A program made the translations under genes and the position numbers. Below are positions 44,171 through 52,403 of a DNA stretch of 64,000 nt, piece after piece. The notes below the pieces were generated by a model that was given only the letters and a program-made list of their open reading frames with translations, had not been told where the DNA came from and did not search any database. The stretch is from Planctomycetota bacterium (GTDB taxonomy: Bacteria; Planctomycetota; UBA1135; GCA-002686595). How positions within the stretch are numbered: the stretch's first letter is position 1; the number at the start of each line of letters is the position of its first letter. The DNA lies in NCBI GenBank assembly GCA_016779225.1, contig JADHNZ010000011.1:1-64000 (forward strand), read 5' to 3'.

Positions 44171-45142
44171 TCACACGACGCCGGCCAGTCCTGCGAGGGG
44201 GCCAGCACCGAGACCCGCATCCTCAACGCACTGCTGCAGGAAGGCCTGGAGCGTCCTCCGTCCCGGGCGGGTCCAGGGCAGCGGGTGCTGGCCCACAGGA
44301 CGCCGATCGAACCACATGCCGCCGCGGGCGAGGGCCTGCTCGCCGAGGGCCGCGGTGCTCAGCCAGAGGGCGCCATCTGCCCCCTGCTCCGGCGTCCGCA
44401 GGTGCGGCCCCATACGGCGGTGGAAGCCCGGGAGGGACTCGCGCACCGCGCGCGTGTCCACCCACCCAGGGTGCACGCTGAACGCGCTCACCCCCGGCGC
44501 CAGCAGGCGGTGTAGGGCGTCAGCCACCACGATCTGGCCGCGCTTGGTCTGGGCATAGGAGCGCACGCCGTCGTAGCGATCCCGGGTCTCGACGCCGTCG
44601 CGCAGCACGCCGGGATGCAGGCGCTGGGTGTAGGCCCCTCCGGAGGTCATCCACACGACGCGGGCGGCGCGCGCCCGCAGGCGTGGGAGCAGCGCCTCGG
44701 TGAGGACCAGCGGTCCGAGGAGGTGCACGCCGTAGGTGACCTCGAAGCCCTGGGGCGTTCGCGCGCGCTCGAGGGGGAGCAGGCCCGCGTTGTGGAGGAC
44801 AGCGTCCAGGGGCGCATCCCCGGTCCGGCTGGCCTCACGGCGCACGGCGTCCAGGTCGCCGAGGTCTGCAATGCAGAGGCCCACCGCCGCTGCGCCCGCG
44901 GCCAGCAGCTCGTCGCGCAGGCGCTCTGCGCGGGCGGGGTCACGGCACCACAGCTCGAGGTCGGCCCCGCGCCTGGCGAGGCCCTGGGCCAGGGCGTGCC
45001 CGATCCCCTGGGTCGCCCCCGTGACGAGCACCCTGCGGCCCGCGAGGCTCACGGGGACATCAGCTCCCGTCGCGCGCCGCGCGTGACGCTCGTAGCCGCG
45101 GCGGTCGAACGAGCGCCAGACGAGGAGATCCTCGAGGTCCAT
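44171..45142 (-). CDS. Short-chain dehydrogenase/reductase
   Basis: About 323 aa from MDLEDLLVWRSFDRRGYERH, which gives a short N-terminal extension before the Rossmann fold. The SDR motifs are all present: TGATQGIG (cofactor loop), HNAGLL, the catalytic Ser in WMTSGGAYT and YAQTKRG (Tyr-x-x-x-Lys), with the C-terminal SVHPGWVDT. It resembles the eukaryotic DHRS12/retinol dehydrogenase-like branch. Substrate unknown. It is divergent from the penicillin acylase-like gene with 142 nt between; nothing is seen in that gap. Confidence 0.88.
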   Translation of the reverse strand: MDLEDLLVWRSFDRRGYERHARRATGADVPVSLAGRRVLVTGATQGIGHALAQGLARRGADLELWCRDPARAERLRDELLAAGAAAVGLCIADLGDLDAVRREASRTGDAPLDAVLHNAGLLPLERARTPQGFEVTYGVHLLGPLVLTEALLPRLRARAARVVWMTSGGAYTQRLHPGVLRDGVETRDRYDGVRSYAQTKRGQIVVADALHRLLAPGVSAFSVHPGWVDTRAVRESLPGFHRRMGPHLRTPEQGADGALWLSTAALGEQALARGGMWFDRRPVGQHPLPWTRPGRRTLQAFLQQCVEDAGLGAGPLAGLAGVV

Positions 45143-45284
45143 GGGGAGCAGCTGTGTCGGGACGCCGTCCGGGTGCGGAGGAGCGTGCCCCGTTGTGAGA
45201 GAGAAGACGACTCGCGGGGGGTTGTCGGCGTGTGCCGTGTCCAGATGATGGGATCCCAAGGCGGACATCCCCACCGCCCTTCCC

Positions 45285-47824
45285 ATGATCCCCACCGCAC
45301 CCAGAGGCCGGAGGCTGCGCACCCTGTCCGCGAGCCTCCTCGCGCTGCTCGCCGCCTGTTCAGGGGGTGGCGACGCCGCGGGCGGAGGCGCCATGACGGG
45401 GGACGGGACGAGTGGGGACGACTCGTCCGGCAGCGAGGTCGCTCCCGGGGCGATCCAGCCCGGACTCGCGCTGGTGAACTCAGGGCCCTCGCCGGACGGC
45501 AGCGCCTCCGACAGCACGCTGACCACGATCCGGATCGCGCGGGACGACCACGGCGTGGCGATGGTGAGCGCACCCAGCGACGCGGGCGCGCTCTATGGCC
45601 TCGGCTGGGCCCACGCCCGCGACCGCCTCGCGCAGATGACCTGGGGCGCGCTCGCGGTCCAGGGCCGGCTGGCGGAGTTCCTGGGCGACACGGACCTCCT
45701 CGGTCCGGACAAGCTGGACGACCGCTACGAGAACACCGTCGCCCACGACCTGAGCCTGCGGCGCCGGGGGCTCTGGCGACTGGCGCAGCGCGTTGCGAGC
45801 ACCATGGACGCGGAGACGGTCGAGCTGCTGGAGGCCTACTGCGCGGGCGTCCAGGCGCGCGTGGCCAGCATGGCGACCCTTTTCCGCGCGCGCTGACGGA
45901 CTTCGGCGTCCTGCCCCAGGCCTGGACCCCGACCCACTGCGTCGCGGTGTGGCTCCAGGCCACGGAGCTCTACGCCGGGGACGGGCTGAACAAGGCCAAG
46001 ATCTTCAACCAGATCGCGCAGGGGACCTTCGACCTCACGCCCATGCCCGATGACCCGGAGGCCGGGGTGGTGCAGGAGGACGATGTCGCGGGGGACTGGA
46101 TCGACGCGGTGCGCGCCTTCGCGAGCAGCGTCGGACTGGATCCGAACGCGGGCTTCGTGGGCTCCGGCACGGATGATCCTGCCTTCAGCCACGCCTGGGC
46201 GGTGAGGCGCTCCGGAGGAGCGCTCCTCGTGGGCGAGCCGCGAATCCCGGTGATGCTGCCCTCCCTCCTCCACGAGTGGGCCCTCCACGGCGACACCCTG
46301 CACGCCCGCGGCTGGGGCTTCGTGGGCGCGCCGGTTCTTCTGGCGGGCTTCAGCGCCGACACCGCCTGGAGCGTGACCAGCGCCGGCCTGCACCAGATCG
46401 ACATCTTCATCCTCGATCGCGTGGGGCTGGATCGCATCCGGATCGACGGTGAGGTGGTGCCGATCGAGGCGCATGTGGAGACCCTGGCCGTCGCCGGCGG
46501 ACCGAGTCGAACGGTCCTGTACGAGGAGACCGCCTTCGGGCCTCTCATCGACGACCTGCTCCCGGGCACCGGCCCGCAGTGGCGCTACGCATGGCTCCAT
46601 CCGGCCTTCCACGATCCGACCCAGGACCCCCTGACCGCCGGCTTTGCGGCCATGCGCGCCGCGACGGTGGACCAGCAGCGCCTCGCGGGGCACCTCCTCC
46701 CCTGGCCCTCCCTGAACCGCGTGTTCGCGGACCGCCACGGCGAGATCGGCTATGGCCTGACGGGGGCGGTCCCGGTGCGCTCGGCAGCCAACGCCACGGC
46801 CCTGGAGACGGCGGGGATCGCAGCTCAGTACGGAAGCCCCCCCGGCCGCGGCTGGCAGGGGCTCGTCCCGCCCCACCTCCTGCCCCAGACCACGAGCCCC
46901 GCCGCCCCGATCGTCTTCTCGGCGAACCACCGCACGGCCGGGTCGTTCTATCCGCTGCCGCTGGGAGGGCGCGCCCTCGCGGCCGGCGACTCGGCCCGCT
47001 CGCGCAGGATCCGCGAGCTGGCCGCCCAGCTGACGCCCGGAGGACCCGCCGATGAGTGGTGGGAGCTCCTGGCGCGCGACCCCGTGGACCCGAACCTGCG
47101 CGACCTGGTCGGCATGGCGCTCCTCGCCCAGTCCCAGGGCTGGAGCTTCTCCACGCGCGCAGAGGAGGCGCTGCCCTTCCTGCAGGCGTGGCTGCTCGCC
47201 GGGGCATCCCTGCGCCTCGATGAGCCGATGATCGGCCTGGCGGGCGCGATCGACCGGGGATTCCGGGACCCCGACCTGTCGGAGGTCCACGGCGAGGGGG
47301 AGAACGGCTTCTGTCGCCTGGCGCGGCGCGTCGAGGTCTGGCGCAGCCAGGGCCTCGCCTTTGCCGACTGGCCCCAGGCAGAGCTCATCGCCGTCTGGCT
47401 GGACGGCGTGCTGTCCGAGGCCGCGGACCTCGTGGCAGGCGGCGCTGGGATGCCCCTGACGGCGGCAGCGGTGCAGGCTGCGTCGCAGGCCTATCGCGCA
47501 GCGCACGAGACTCTGACCCTGCCCGCCTTTGCCGGGGCGGAGGGCCTCGAGGGTCTTGCTCCTTGGGCCGACGCCAGCGTCGGGCCGCTGGTCTGCCCGG
47601 ATAAGCAGACCCTGTGGAGCCAGCACCTCGACTCGGTGTCGTTCTTCGTGGACCTGAGGACGCCGGACGAGGCGCGAGCCACCGTCGCTCCCGGCTCCCA
47701 GGAGCCTGGCCGCGCGCACGCCCAGTCCGGGGTCGCCGACTGGCTCCAGGGGGCGACCCGGCCGATCCCCCTCTCGGAGGCGGCGTTCCCCGCCGTGACC
47801 GAGGTCGTGCTCACCCTGCCCTGA
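45285..47824 (+). pseudogene. Penicillin acylase-family lipoprotein, frameshifted
   Basis: The N-terminal frame starts at ATG 45285 and encodes a lipoprotein signal (LLALLAACSGG), then DDHGVAMVSAPSDAGALYGLGWAHARDRL and EAYCAGVQARV, reaching a stop at 45894-45896. The rest of the family continues in another frame: ALTDFGVLPQAWTPTHCVAVWLQATEL, the nucleophile-type FSHAWAV, GFSADTAWSVTSAG and on to 47824. The break lies in GACCCTTTTCCG near 45880; one base missing there would rejoin the halves with the family sequence in place. Total about 846 codons, normal for the family (N-terminal nucleophile amidases acting on acylated amines or lactones). It may be a real mutation or a sequencing error at the homopolymer. 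Confidence 0.8.
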
Positions 47825-47849
47825 GGGCGCAGGCTCCAGGGCAGAATGA

Positions 47850-47886
47850 GAGCGGGGGCAGCCACCTTCGATGGCTGCCCCCGCTC
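47850..47886. terminator. Strong bidirectional hairpin
   Basis: A perfect 15-bp stem, GAGCGGGGGCAGCCA against TGGCTGCCCCCGCTC, closes a seven-base loop. It lies exactly between the convergent penicillin acylase and aldolase genes, so it can terminate both. No T-tract follows on either side, as is usual in GC-rich bacteria. Confidence 0.85.
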
Positions 47887-47906
47887 CGTGCGTCTCGCGA
47901 CCTCGA

Positions 47907-48797
47907 TCAGGTGCGCGAGGCCTCGAAGATGCTCTGGATGGAGCCGTCGAGGGTGGCGGAGAACTCGTCCTCGCTCTGCTTCGCCGAGAGGCCCTCGGAG
48001 AGGGCGCGGCTGAAGCTGGCGATCATGCCGGGGTTCTTGGCGAGCTTGGCGTTCGCGTCGTCACGGCTGTAGCCGCCCGACAGGGCGACGACCTTGAGGA
48101 CCTTGGGATGGGCGATGACCTCGGAGTAGAAGCCGTCCTCGCTGGGCAGGGTCAGCTTGAGCATGACCTGCTGGCCGTCGGGCACCGCGTCGAGGAGCTC
48201 GAGCATGCACGCCTTGAGCATCGCCTCGGCCTCGGCCTTGGTCGGGCTGTTGATGTCGACCTCGGGCTCGATGATCGGGACCAGGCCAGCGGCGAGCACG
48301 CGGTGGCCGAGCTCGAACTGCTGGTCGGCAATGGCCTTCACGCCCTCGGCGTTGGCGTGCTTGATGACCGAGCGCTCCTTGGTGCCGAAGACGCCGAGGC
48401 CCTTGGCGCGGGCGAGCAGGTCCTCAAGGCCGGGGATGTCCTTCATGAGCTGGACGCCGTTCGCCTCGTCCTCGAGGCCCTTGTCGATCTTGAGGAAGGG
48501 AACGACATTCTTCTCCTCCCAGAGGTAGGCCGCGGAGCCCTTGCCCTCGATCTGGCGGTCCATCGTCATCTCGAAGAGGATGGCGCCCAGGATCCGATCA
48601 CCGCCGAACTTGGCGTTGGTGACGATGCGCGAGCGCATCGCGTGGATCTGGTCGAACATCTCCTCCTCGCCGGAGTACTCGGACTCCTCGACGCCGTAGA
48701 GGCGCAGGGCCTTCGGAGTGCTGCCGCCGCTCTGGTCGAGGGCCGCGATGAACCCGTCCTGGGTCTGGATCTTCTGCAGTTGCTGGTCGAAGCTCAT
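47907..48797 (-). CDS. fda: Class I fructose-bisphosphate aldolase
   Basis: 296 aa, about the normal length of this bacterial class I aldolase group. It starts at MSFDQQLQKIQTQDGFIAALDQSGGSTPKAL, an unmistakable aldolase start. Schiff-base and phosphate-binding regions are recognisable: VPFLKIDKGLEDE, GLVPIIEPEVDI, KLTLPSEDGFYSEVIAHPKVLKVVALSGGYSRDDA. Glycolysis/gluconeogenesis: cleavage of fructose 1,6-bisphosphate. TATTCT lies about 38 nt before the ATG, which suggests a conventional leader. Confidence 0.95.
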   Translation of the reverse strand: MSFDQQLQKIQTQDGFIAALDQSGGSTPKALRLYGVEESEYSGEEEMFDQIHAMRSRIVTNAKFGGDRILGAILFEMTMDRQIEGKGSAAYLWEEKNVVPFLKIDKGLEDEANGVQLMKDIPGLEDLLARAKGLGVFGTKERSVIKHANAEGVKAIADQQFELGHRVLAAGLVPIIEPEVDINSPTKAEAEAMLKACMLELLDAVPDGQQVMLKLTLPSEDGFYSEVIAHPKVLKVVALSGGYSRDDANAKLAKNPGMIASFSRALSEGLSAKQSEDEFSATLDGSIQSIFEASRT

Positions 48798-48967
48798 GGC
48801 TAGGGGGCGCCCGGTGCGGGCGCGGGGGCGAGAGAATAGCGGCGGAAGAGGCTGGTTCGGGCCGCCTGTGGGTGCATTCGGCAAGATTCGCTCAGGCCTA
48901 AACCGACCGGTCGCGGGGCGTCCGCCCTCCCCCATCCCCGGGTGCCTCGCCTAGGCTCACGCCCGCC

Positions 48968-49798
48968 ATGGTCCCCTCCCCGCTCGAGACCCCGCTCCTT
49001 CCCCCCGAGGGAACGGTGGAACGCGCGTGCTGGGACCTGATCGCCGCCACCTCGTGGGAGGGCAAGCGCGCCCCGCGGGGAGCGAGCTGGTGGAAGGACA
49101 CCGTGGCCCTGCGACCGAGCGGTCCGGGGAGACCCGCGCAGCTGGAGGCCCTCGGAAGGGCGCCGCGGACGCCGCGCCCCGGAGCCCTGCGGCGCCCCGA
49201 GGCCCGAGGGGCCCTGTTCGTGCGCTTCCTCCACCACGAGCTGCAGGCGGCCGAGCTCTTCGCCTGGGGCGTGCTCGCGTTCCCGGAGACCCCGCGGGCC
49301 TTTCGCGAGGGGCTTGTGCGCCTGGCCCAGGAGGAGCTCGGGCACCTCGCCCTGTACCGGGATCACGCTGAGCGCCTCGGGGTGGACACGGGCTCGATGC
49401 CAATCCGCGACTGGTTCTGGACGCGCGTCCACGGATGCGAGCGGCCTGAGCAATTCGTCGCGTTCCTAGGCCTGGGACTCGAGGGTGCGAACCTCGACCA
49501 CAGCGCGCGCTTCGCGGCGGCGTTCCGCGCGGCGGGTGATGCGGAGGGCGCAGCCATCCTCGAGCGCGTGGGGCGAGACGAGGTGCGCCATGTGGCCTTC
49601 TCGCGAACCTGGTTCGAGCGCTTCACCGGCACACCGCTCTCGTTCGAGGACTGGCAGGCAGCCCTTCCGGCGCCCCTCTCCGCGGGGCTCTTCCGCGGGG
49701 AGCCCGTGCAGCTCGAGGCGCGCGCGGAGGCTGGGCTGGACGCGGCGTTCCTCGACTCCCTAGTGCACGCGCCTCGCGCCACGGAGGCCCGCGAGTGA
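48968..49798 (+). CDS. DUF455 family ferritin-like protein
   Basis: About 276 aa with a ferritin-like four-helix pattern carrying metal-type residues: FLHHELQAAELFAWGVLAF, VRLAQEELGHLALYRDHAERLG, LEGANLDHSARFAAAF and VGRDEVRHVAFSRTWFERF. Each helix supplies the Glu/His pairs expected of a di-iron site, so an oxygenase or oxidase role is likely. A TAGGCT box is 10 nt before the ATG. The stop overlaps the GTG of the next gene (GTGA), so it is coupled to an ATP-grasp-like protein, probably in one pathway. Confidence 0.87.
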   Translation: MVPSPLETPLLPPEGTVERACWDLIAATSWEGKRAPRGASWWKDTVALRPSGPGRPAQLEALGRAPRTPRPGALRRPEARGALFVRFLHHELQAAELFAWGVLAFPETPRAFREGLVRLAQEELGHLALYRDHAERLGVDTGSMPIRDWFWTRVHGCERPEQFVAFLGLGLEGANLDHSARFAAAFRAAGDAEGAAILERVGRDEVRHVAFSRTWFERFTGTPLSFEDWQAALPAPLSAGLFRGEPVQLEARAEAGLDAAFLDSLVHAPRATEARE

Positions 49799-50712
49799 GC
49801 GCGTCGGAACGGCGCGTGTGGGTCCTGAACCTGGACGCCGAGACCGAGCTCGCCACCCGCGGTCCCTACACGCGCTCCAACCACCTCACGCGGATCCTGC
49901 GCGCGCAGGAGCAACAGCTCGCCGCGACCCTGGTACCCGCCGGCGACCTCGTGCTGTCCCCAGAGGGCCTCGAGGAGCTGCGCCGCTCGGGCGAGGCGCG
50001 CGGCCTGCAGGGCGTCGCGTGGTCGCCCACCCCCTCGGCCCTTGCAGCCCTCGAGACGGTCGGCGCTCTCACCCCCGCGGGGACGCCGGGCCTGACTCGA
50101 CTGGCTGAGGTCAATCGACGCCCCTTCGCAACGCGCGTGCGCGGGGGCCTTGGAGAGCTGGCGCTCTCCAAGGTGACAGCGCACAGCCTCGACGAGGTCC
50201 TCGAAAGCCTGGCGCGCCCCGCTGAGCTGGGGTGGCTCGTGCGCCGGACCTTCGGAGCCGCGGGGCGCGGGCGACGGCGCATCGCGGCCGGGCGACCCAG
50301 CGCCCTGGAGCAGGCGTGGCTCGAGGCGTCGCTGCGGGAGGGGCCGCTGACCCTCGAGCCGTGGGTCGAGGTCGTCACGGAGTTCACACGCTCGGGGTTC
50401 GTCCATGCGAGCGGCCGGGTCCAGCTGGCCGCCCCCACCGTGCAGCGGACCACCCGCGAGGGGGCATGGCTCGCATCCGAGCTGGCCTCCGCCGACAGCC
50501 TCCGGCAGGAGCACGATGACGCGCTGCAGAGCGCCCTCGAGGCGGCTGGTCAGGCCCTCTCCGCGGCGGGCTACAGCGGCGCGTTCGGGATCGACGCCTT
50601 CCTCCACCGCTGGAGGGGGGCCCTCGAGCTGAACCCCATGAGCGAGATCAACGCCCGCTACACCATGGACTGGGCGCTGGGGTTCGCGGACCGAAGGCCT
50701 GACCTGGGTTGA
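49795..50712 (+). CDS. ATP-grasp-fold protein of unknown function
   Basis: About 305 aa from GTG 49795. The N-terminal part reads VWVLNLDAETELATRGPYTRSNHLTRIL; the C-terminal part has the ATP-grasp pattern LGWLVRRTFGAAGRGRRRI, LTLEPWVEVVTEF, then GYSGAFGIDAFLHRW and the metal-binding ELNPMSEINARYTM. Such enzymes form amide or ester bonds through an acyl phosphate. The tight coupling to the di-iron DUF455 gene suggests a small-molecule modification pathway. No substrate can be named. Confidence 0.75.
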   Translation: MSASERRVWVLNLDAETELATRGPYTRSNHLTRILRAQEQQLAATLVPAGDLVLSPEGLEELRRSGEARGLQGVAWSPTPSALAALETVGALTPAGTPGLTRLAEVNRRPFATRVRGGLGELALSKVTAHSLDEVLESLARPAELGWLVRRTFGAAGRGRRRIAAGRPSALEQAWLEASLREGPLTLEPWVEVVTEFTRSGFVHASGRVQLAAPTVQRTTREGAWLASELASADSLRQEHDDALQSALEAAGQALSAAGYSGAFGIDAFLHRWRGALELNPMSEINARYTMDWALGFADRRPDLG

Positions 50713-50811
50713 CGCGTCCCTCCCGAGCCCCACTCAGGGCTCCCCTCCGGAACCGAGCTCCCTCTCTGAGACGCCGGGAGAGGAGGCCTGCTCATGGCTG
50801 GCCTCCCTGCC

Positions 50812-50817
50812 TAGACT
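50812..50817 (+). promoter_or_regulatory. -10 box TAGACT, leaderless spacing
   Basis: TAGACT ends 7 nt before ATG 50825 of the small lipoprotein gene. Confidence 0.55.
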
Positions 50818-50824
50818 CGTGCGC

Positions 50825-51145
50825 ATGAAGGCACTCCTCTCCTCCTTCCTGCTCCTGCCCCTCCTGTCCTGCTCGAACGACGCACCCGCGCCGTCCGAAC
50901 AGCCCGCCCAGGGCGCGGTCGAGACCGTGGTGATGACGGCCCAGTGCGGCTGCACGCTGGACTCCGTTGGCCACTGCGGCAACTACATCGAGGTCGACGG
51001 CGCCTTCGTGGAGATCGCGAACTGGAAGGAGCTGGGCCTTGGGAACATGGAGTGGTGCGCGGTGAAGGGCCCGGTCGCGGTGATGGCCGCGGGGGAGCTC
51101 CAGGACGGCAAGTTCGTCGCCTCCGCGATCAACAGCGGAAAGTAA
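50825..51145 (+). CDS. Small cysteine-rich lipoprotein (DUF6370-like)
   Basis: 106 aa from MKALLSSFLLLPLLSCSN, a lipoprotein signal with Cys as the lipidated residue. The mature part has four cysteines in pairs (AQCGCTLDSVGHCGNY, and later MEWCAVKG) and a beta-rich repeat ending ELQDGKFVASAINSGK. Resemblance to DUF6370-type secreted proteins is moderate. Probably anchored in a membrane and binding a metal or stabilised by disulfides; function unknown. A hairpin terminator follows at 51187-51209. Confidence 0.7.
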   Translation: MKALLSSFLLLPLLSCSNDAPAPSEQPAQGAVETVVMTAQCGCTLDSVGHCGNYIEVDGAFVEIANWKELGLGNMEWCAVKGPVAVMAAGELQDGKFVASAINSGK

Positions 51146-51186
51146 CGGCGGCGTGACGCCGGACTGTCCCCGGGCGCTGGCCTGGA

Positions 51187-51209
51187 GAGAGGCGGGATCA
51201 CCGCCTCTC
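51187..51209 (+). terminator. Hairpin terminator
   Basis: GAGAGGCGG and CCGCCTCTC form a perfect 9-bp stem around GATCA, 41 nt after the lipoprotein stop. No T-tract. Confidence 0.7.
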
Positions 51210-51367
51210 AGAAGACGGGGACTGTTTCCAGGTGGGGTCGGATCCAGCTCGTAGGGGCCTCAAGTGCGCCTCACTGCGACGCGGCCCTTCGTGGAAGTCC
51301 CAGGCAGGTGCGCGCCTGGGGAGCCCTTAGCTATAAGGAAGGCCCCGCCTCGCAGGCGGTGCTCGTC

Positions 51368-51634
51368 ATGCTCGACTCCGACTTCAGCTCGTTCGTCACG
51401 GTCCGATTCGTAGGGCTGCTGTATCTGCTCGGTCTACTCGCATTGGTGGTTGGAGCCATCCCCACCTTCATGGGTGCCAATGGACTCCTCGAACAAGTCG
51501 GAGTGATCGCAGCAGTGCCCGTTGCAGGCCTGATCTGGCGGATGGCTCTGGAGGGGGTCGTGGTGGTGTTCCGCATCGCCGAGAACACCAGCGAGCTGGT
51601 CGAGCTGCGCAAGCGCCGCGTCCAGCATCGCTGA
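51368..51634 (+). CDS. DUF4282 membrane protein
   Basis: About 88 aa with two membrane spans. The sequence LDSDFSSFVTVRFVGLLYLLGLLALVVG, then PVAGLIWRMALEGVVVVFRIAENTSELVELR, matches DUF4282 closely. The frame is open to 51308, but there is no leaderless box or Shine-Dalgarno for that start; ATG 51368 lies just before the conserved domain. The function is unknown. Confidence 0.78.
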   Translation: MLDSDFSSFVTVRFVGLLYLLGLLALVVGAIPTFMGANGLLEQVGVIAAVPVAGLIWRMALEGVVVVFRIAENTSELVELRKRRVQHR

Positions 51635-51742
51635 TGCCTCGCGGGGCTGGGCCCGTGTAGGGCTGGGTCCTGCGCGCGTGAGGCTGGGCCCTGCACGCGC
51701 GGGACCCGGCACGATTCCGCCGCGCCCCGCGCTGCTACGGCC

Positions 51743-51748
51743 TAGACT
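51743..51748 (+). promoter_or_regulatory. -10 box TAGACT, leaderless spacing
   Basis: TAGACT followed by CCCGAG and GTG 51755. The same hexamer precedes the lipoprotein gene at 50825. Confidence 0.55.
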
Positions 51749-51754
51749 CCCGAG

Positions 51755-52273
51755 GTGGAACCCCGTGCCCGCCTCGTTCGCTCCCTCCTGCGGCTGATCC
51801 TGGCTGCGGCCCTGCTGTCCGCGCCGGTGTTCCTGGTGGCGGAGGAGTTCGGGGGGGAGGCCGTCCTGCGCGTGCTGCTCTCGAACGGGGTGTGCGCGGT
51901 GGGCTGCTGGCTGCTCCTCCGGGCCCTCGCTGCGGGCCGCGTGGAGCTGGCCGCCCGCACCCTGGTGTGGGGTCTCCTCCTGCTGGTCGCGGGCCTCGCC
52001 TCCTCCAACGGCGAGCCGGTCCATGTGAATGTGATCAACTTCATGCTGGTGACGCTCCTGGCCGCCGTGGCCCTGGGCCCGCGTGCCCTCGTCGTCGCGG
52101 GCAGCCTCAGCGCGGTCGTGATGCTGGGGATCGCCTGGGCACAGGCCGTGCCACGGCCTGGGGAGGACCTGCTGGAGGCGCGCCTCGAGGCCATCGCGCA
52201 GTTCCTGCCCACCTGGTGCGTGGTGGTCATGGTGCTGTGGCATCACCTGCGCAGCGCCCAGCGCACGGCCTGA
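51755..52273 (+). CDS. Hypothetical four-to-five-span membrane protein
   Basis: 172 aa from GTG 51755. Predicted spans include LILAAALLSAPVFLVAEEF, LLSNGVCAVGCWLLLRAL, LVWGLLLLVAGLA, VNVINFMLVTLLAAVALGP and AVVMLGIAWAQ. It resembles the membrane half of some sensor proteins, but there is no signalling domain after it. Function unknown. It converges on the PQQ-like gene; the gap holds the 42-bp repeats. Confidence 0.65.
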   Translation: MEPRARLVRSLLRLILAAALLSAPVFLVAEEFGGEAVLRVLLSNGVCAVGCWLLLRALAAGRVELAARTLVWGLLLLVAGLASSNGEPVHVNVINFMLVTLLAAVALGPRALVVAGSLSAVVMLGIAWAQAVPRPGEDLLEARLEAIAQFLPTWCVVVMVLWHHLRSAQRTA

Positions 52274-52286
52274 GGGGCGAGTCCTG

Positions 52287-52403
52287 TCAGCGCCCCAGGC
52301 GGAGCAGCTCCGCCCCGGTCCTGTGTTATCAGCGCCCCAGGCGGAGCAGCTCCGCCCCGGTCCTGTGTTATCAGCGCCCCAGGCGGAGCAGCTCCGCCCC
52401 GGT
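52287..52403 (-). repeat. 42-bp tandem triplication of a gene 3' end
   Basis: Three head-to-tail copies (52287, 52329, 52371), the first two identical over 42 bases and the third identical for its first 33. Read on the minus strand each carries the codons for GAELLRLGR and a TGA, so the true 3' end of the PQQ-like gene (52371 copy) has been copied twice downstream of its stop. Each unit also holds GCGGAGC-A-GCTCCGC, a hairpin that could now act as a triple terminator between convergent genes. Confidence 0.93.

Noticed and set aside
45870-45896. Programmed -1 frameshift in the penicillin acylase
   Set aside because: The bases do not form a standard X XXY YYZ slippery heptamer in the zero frame; an indel is simpler.
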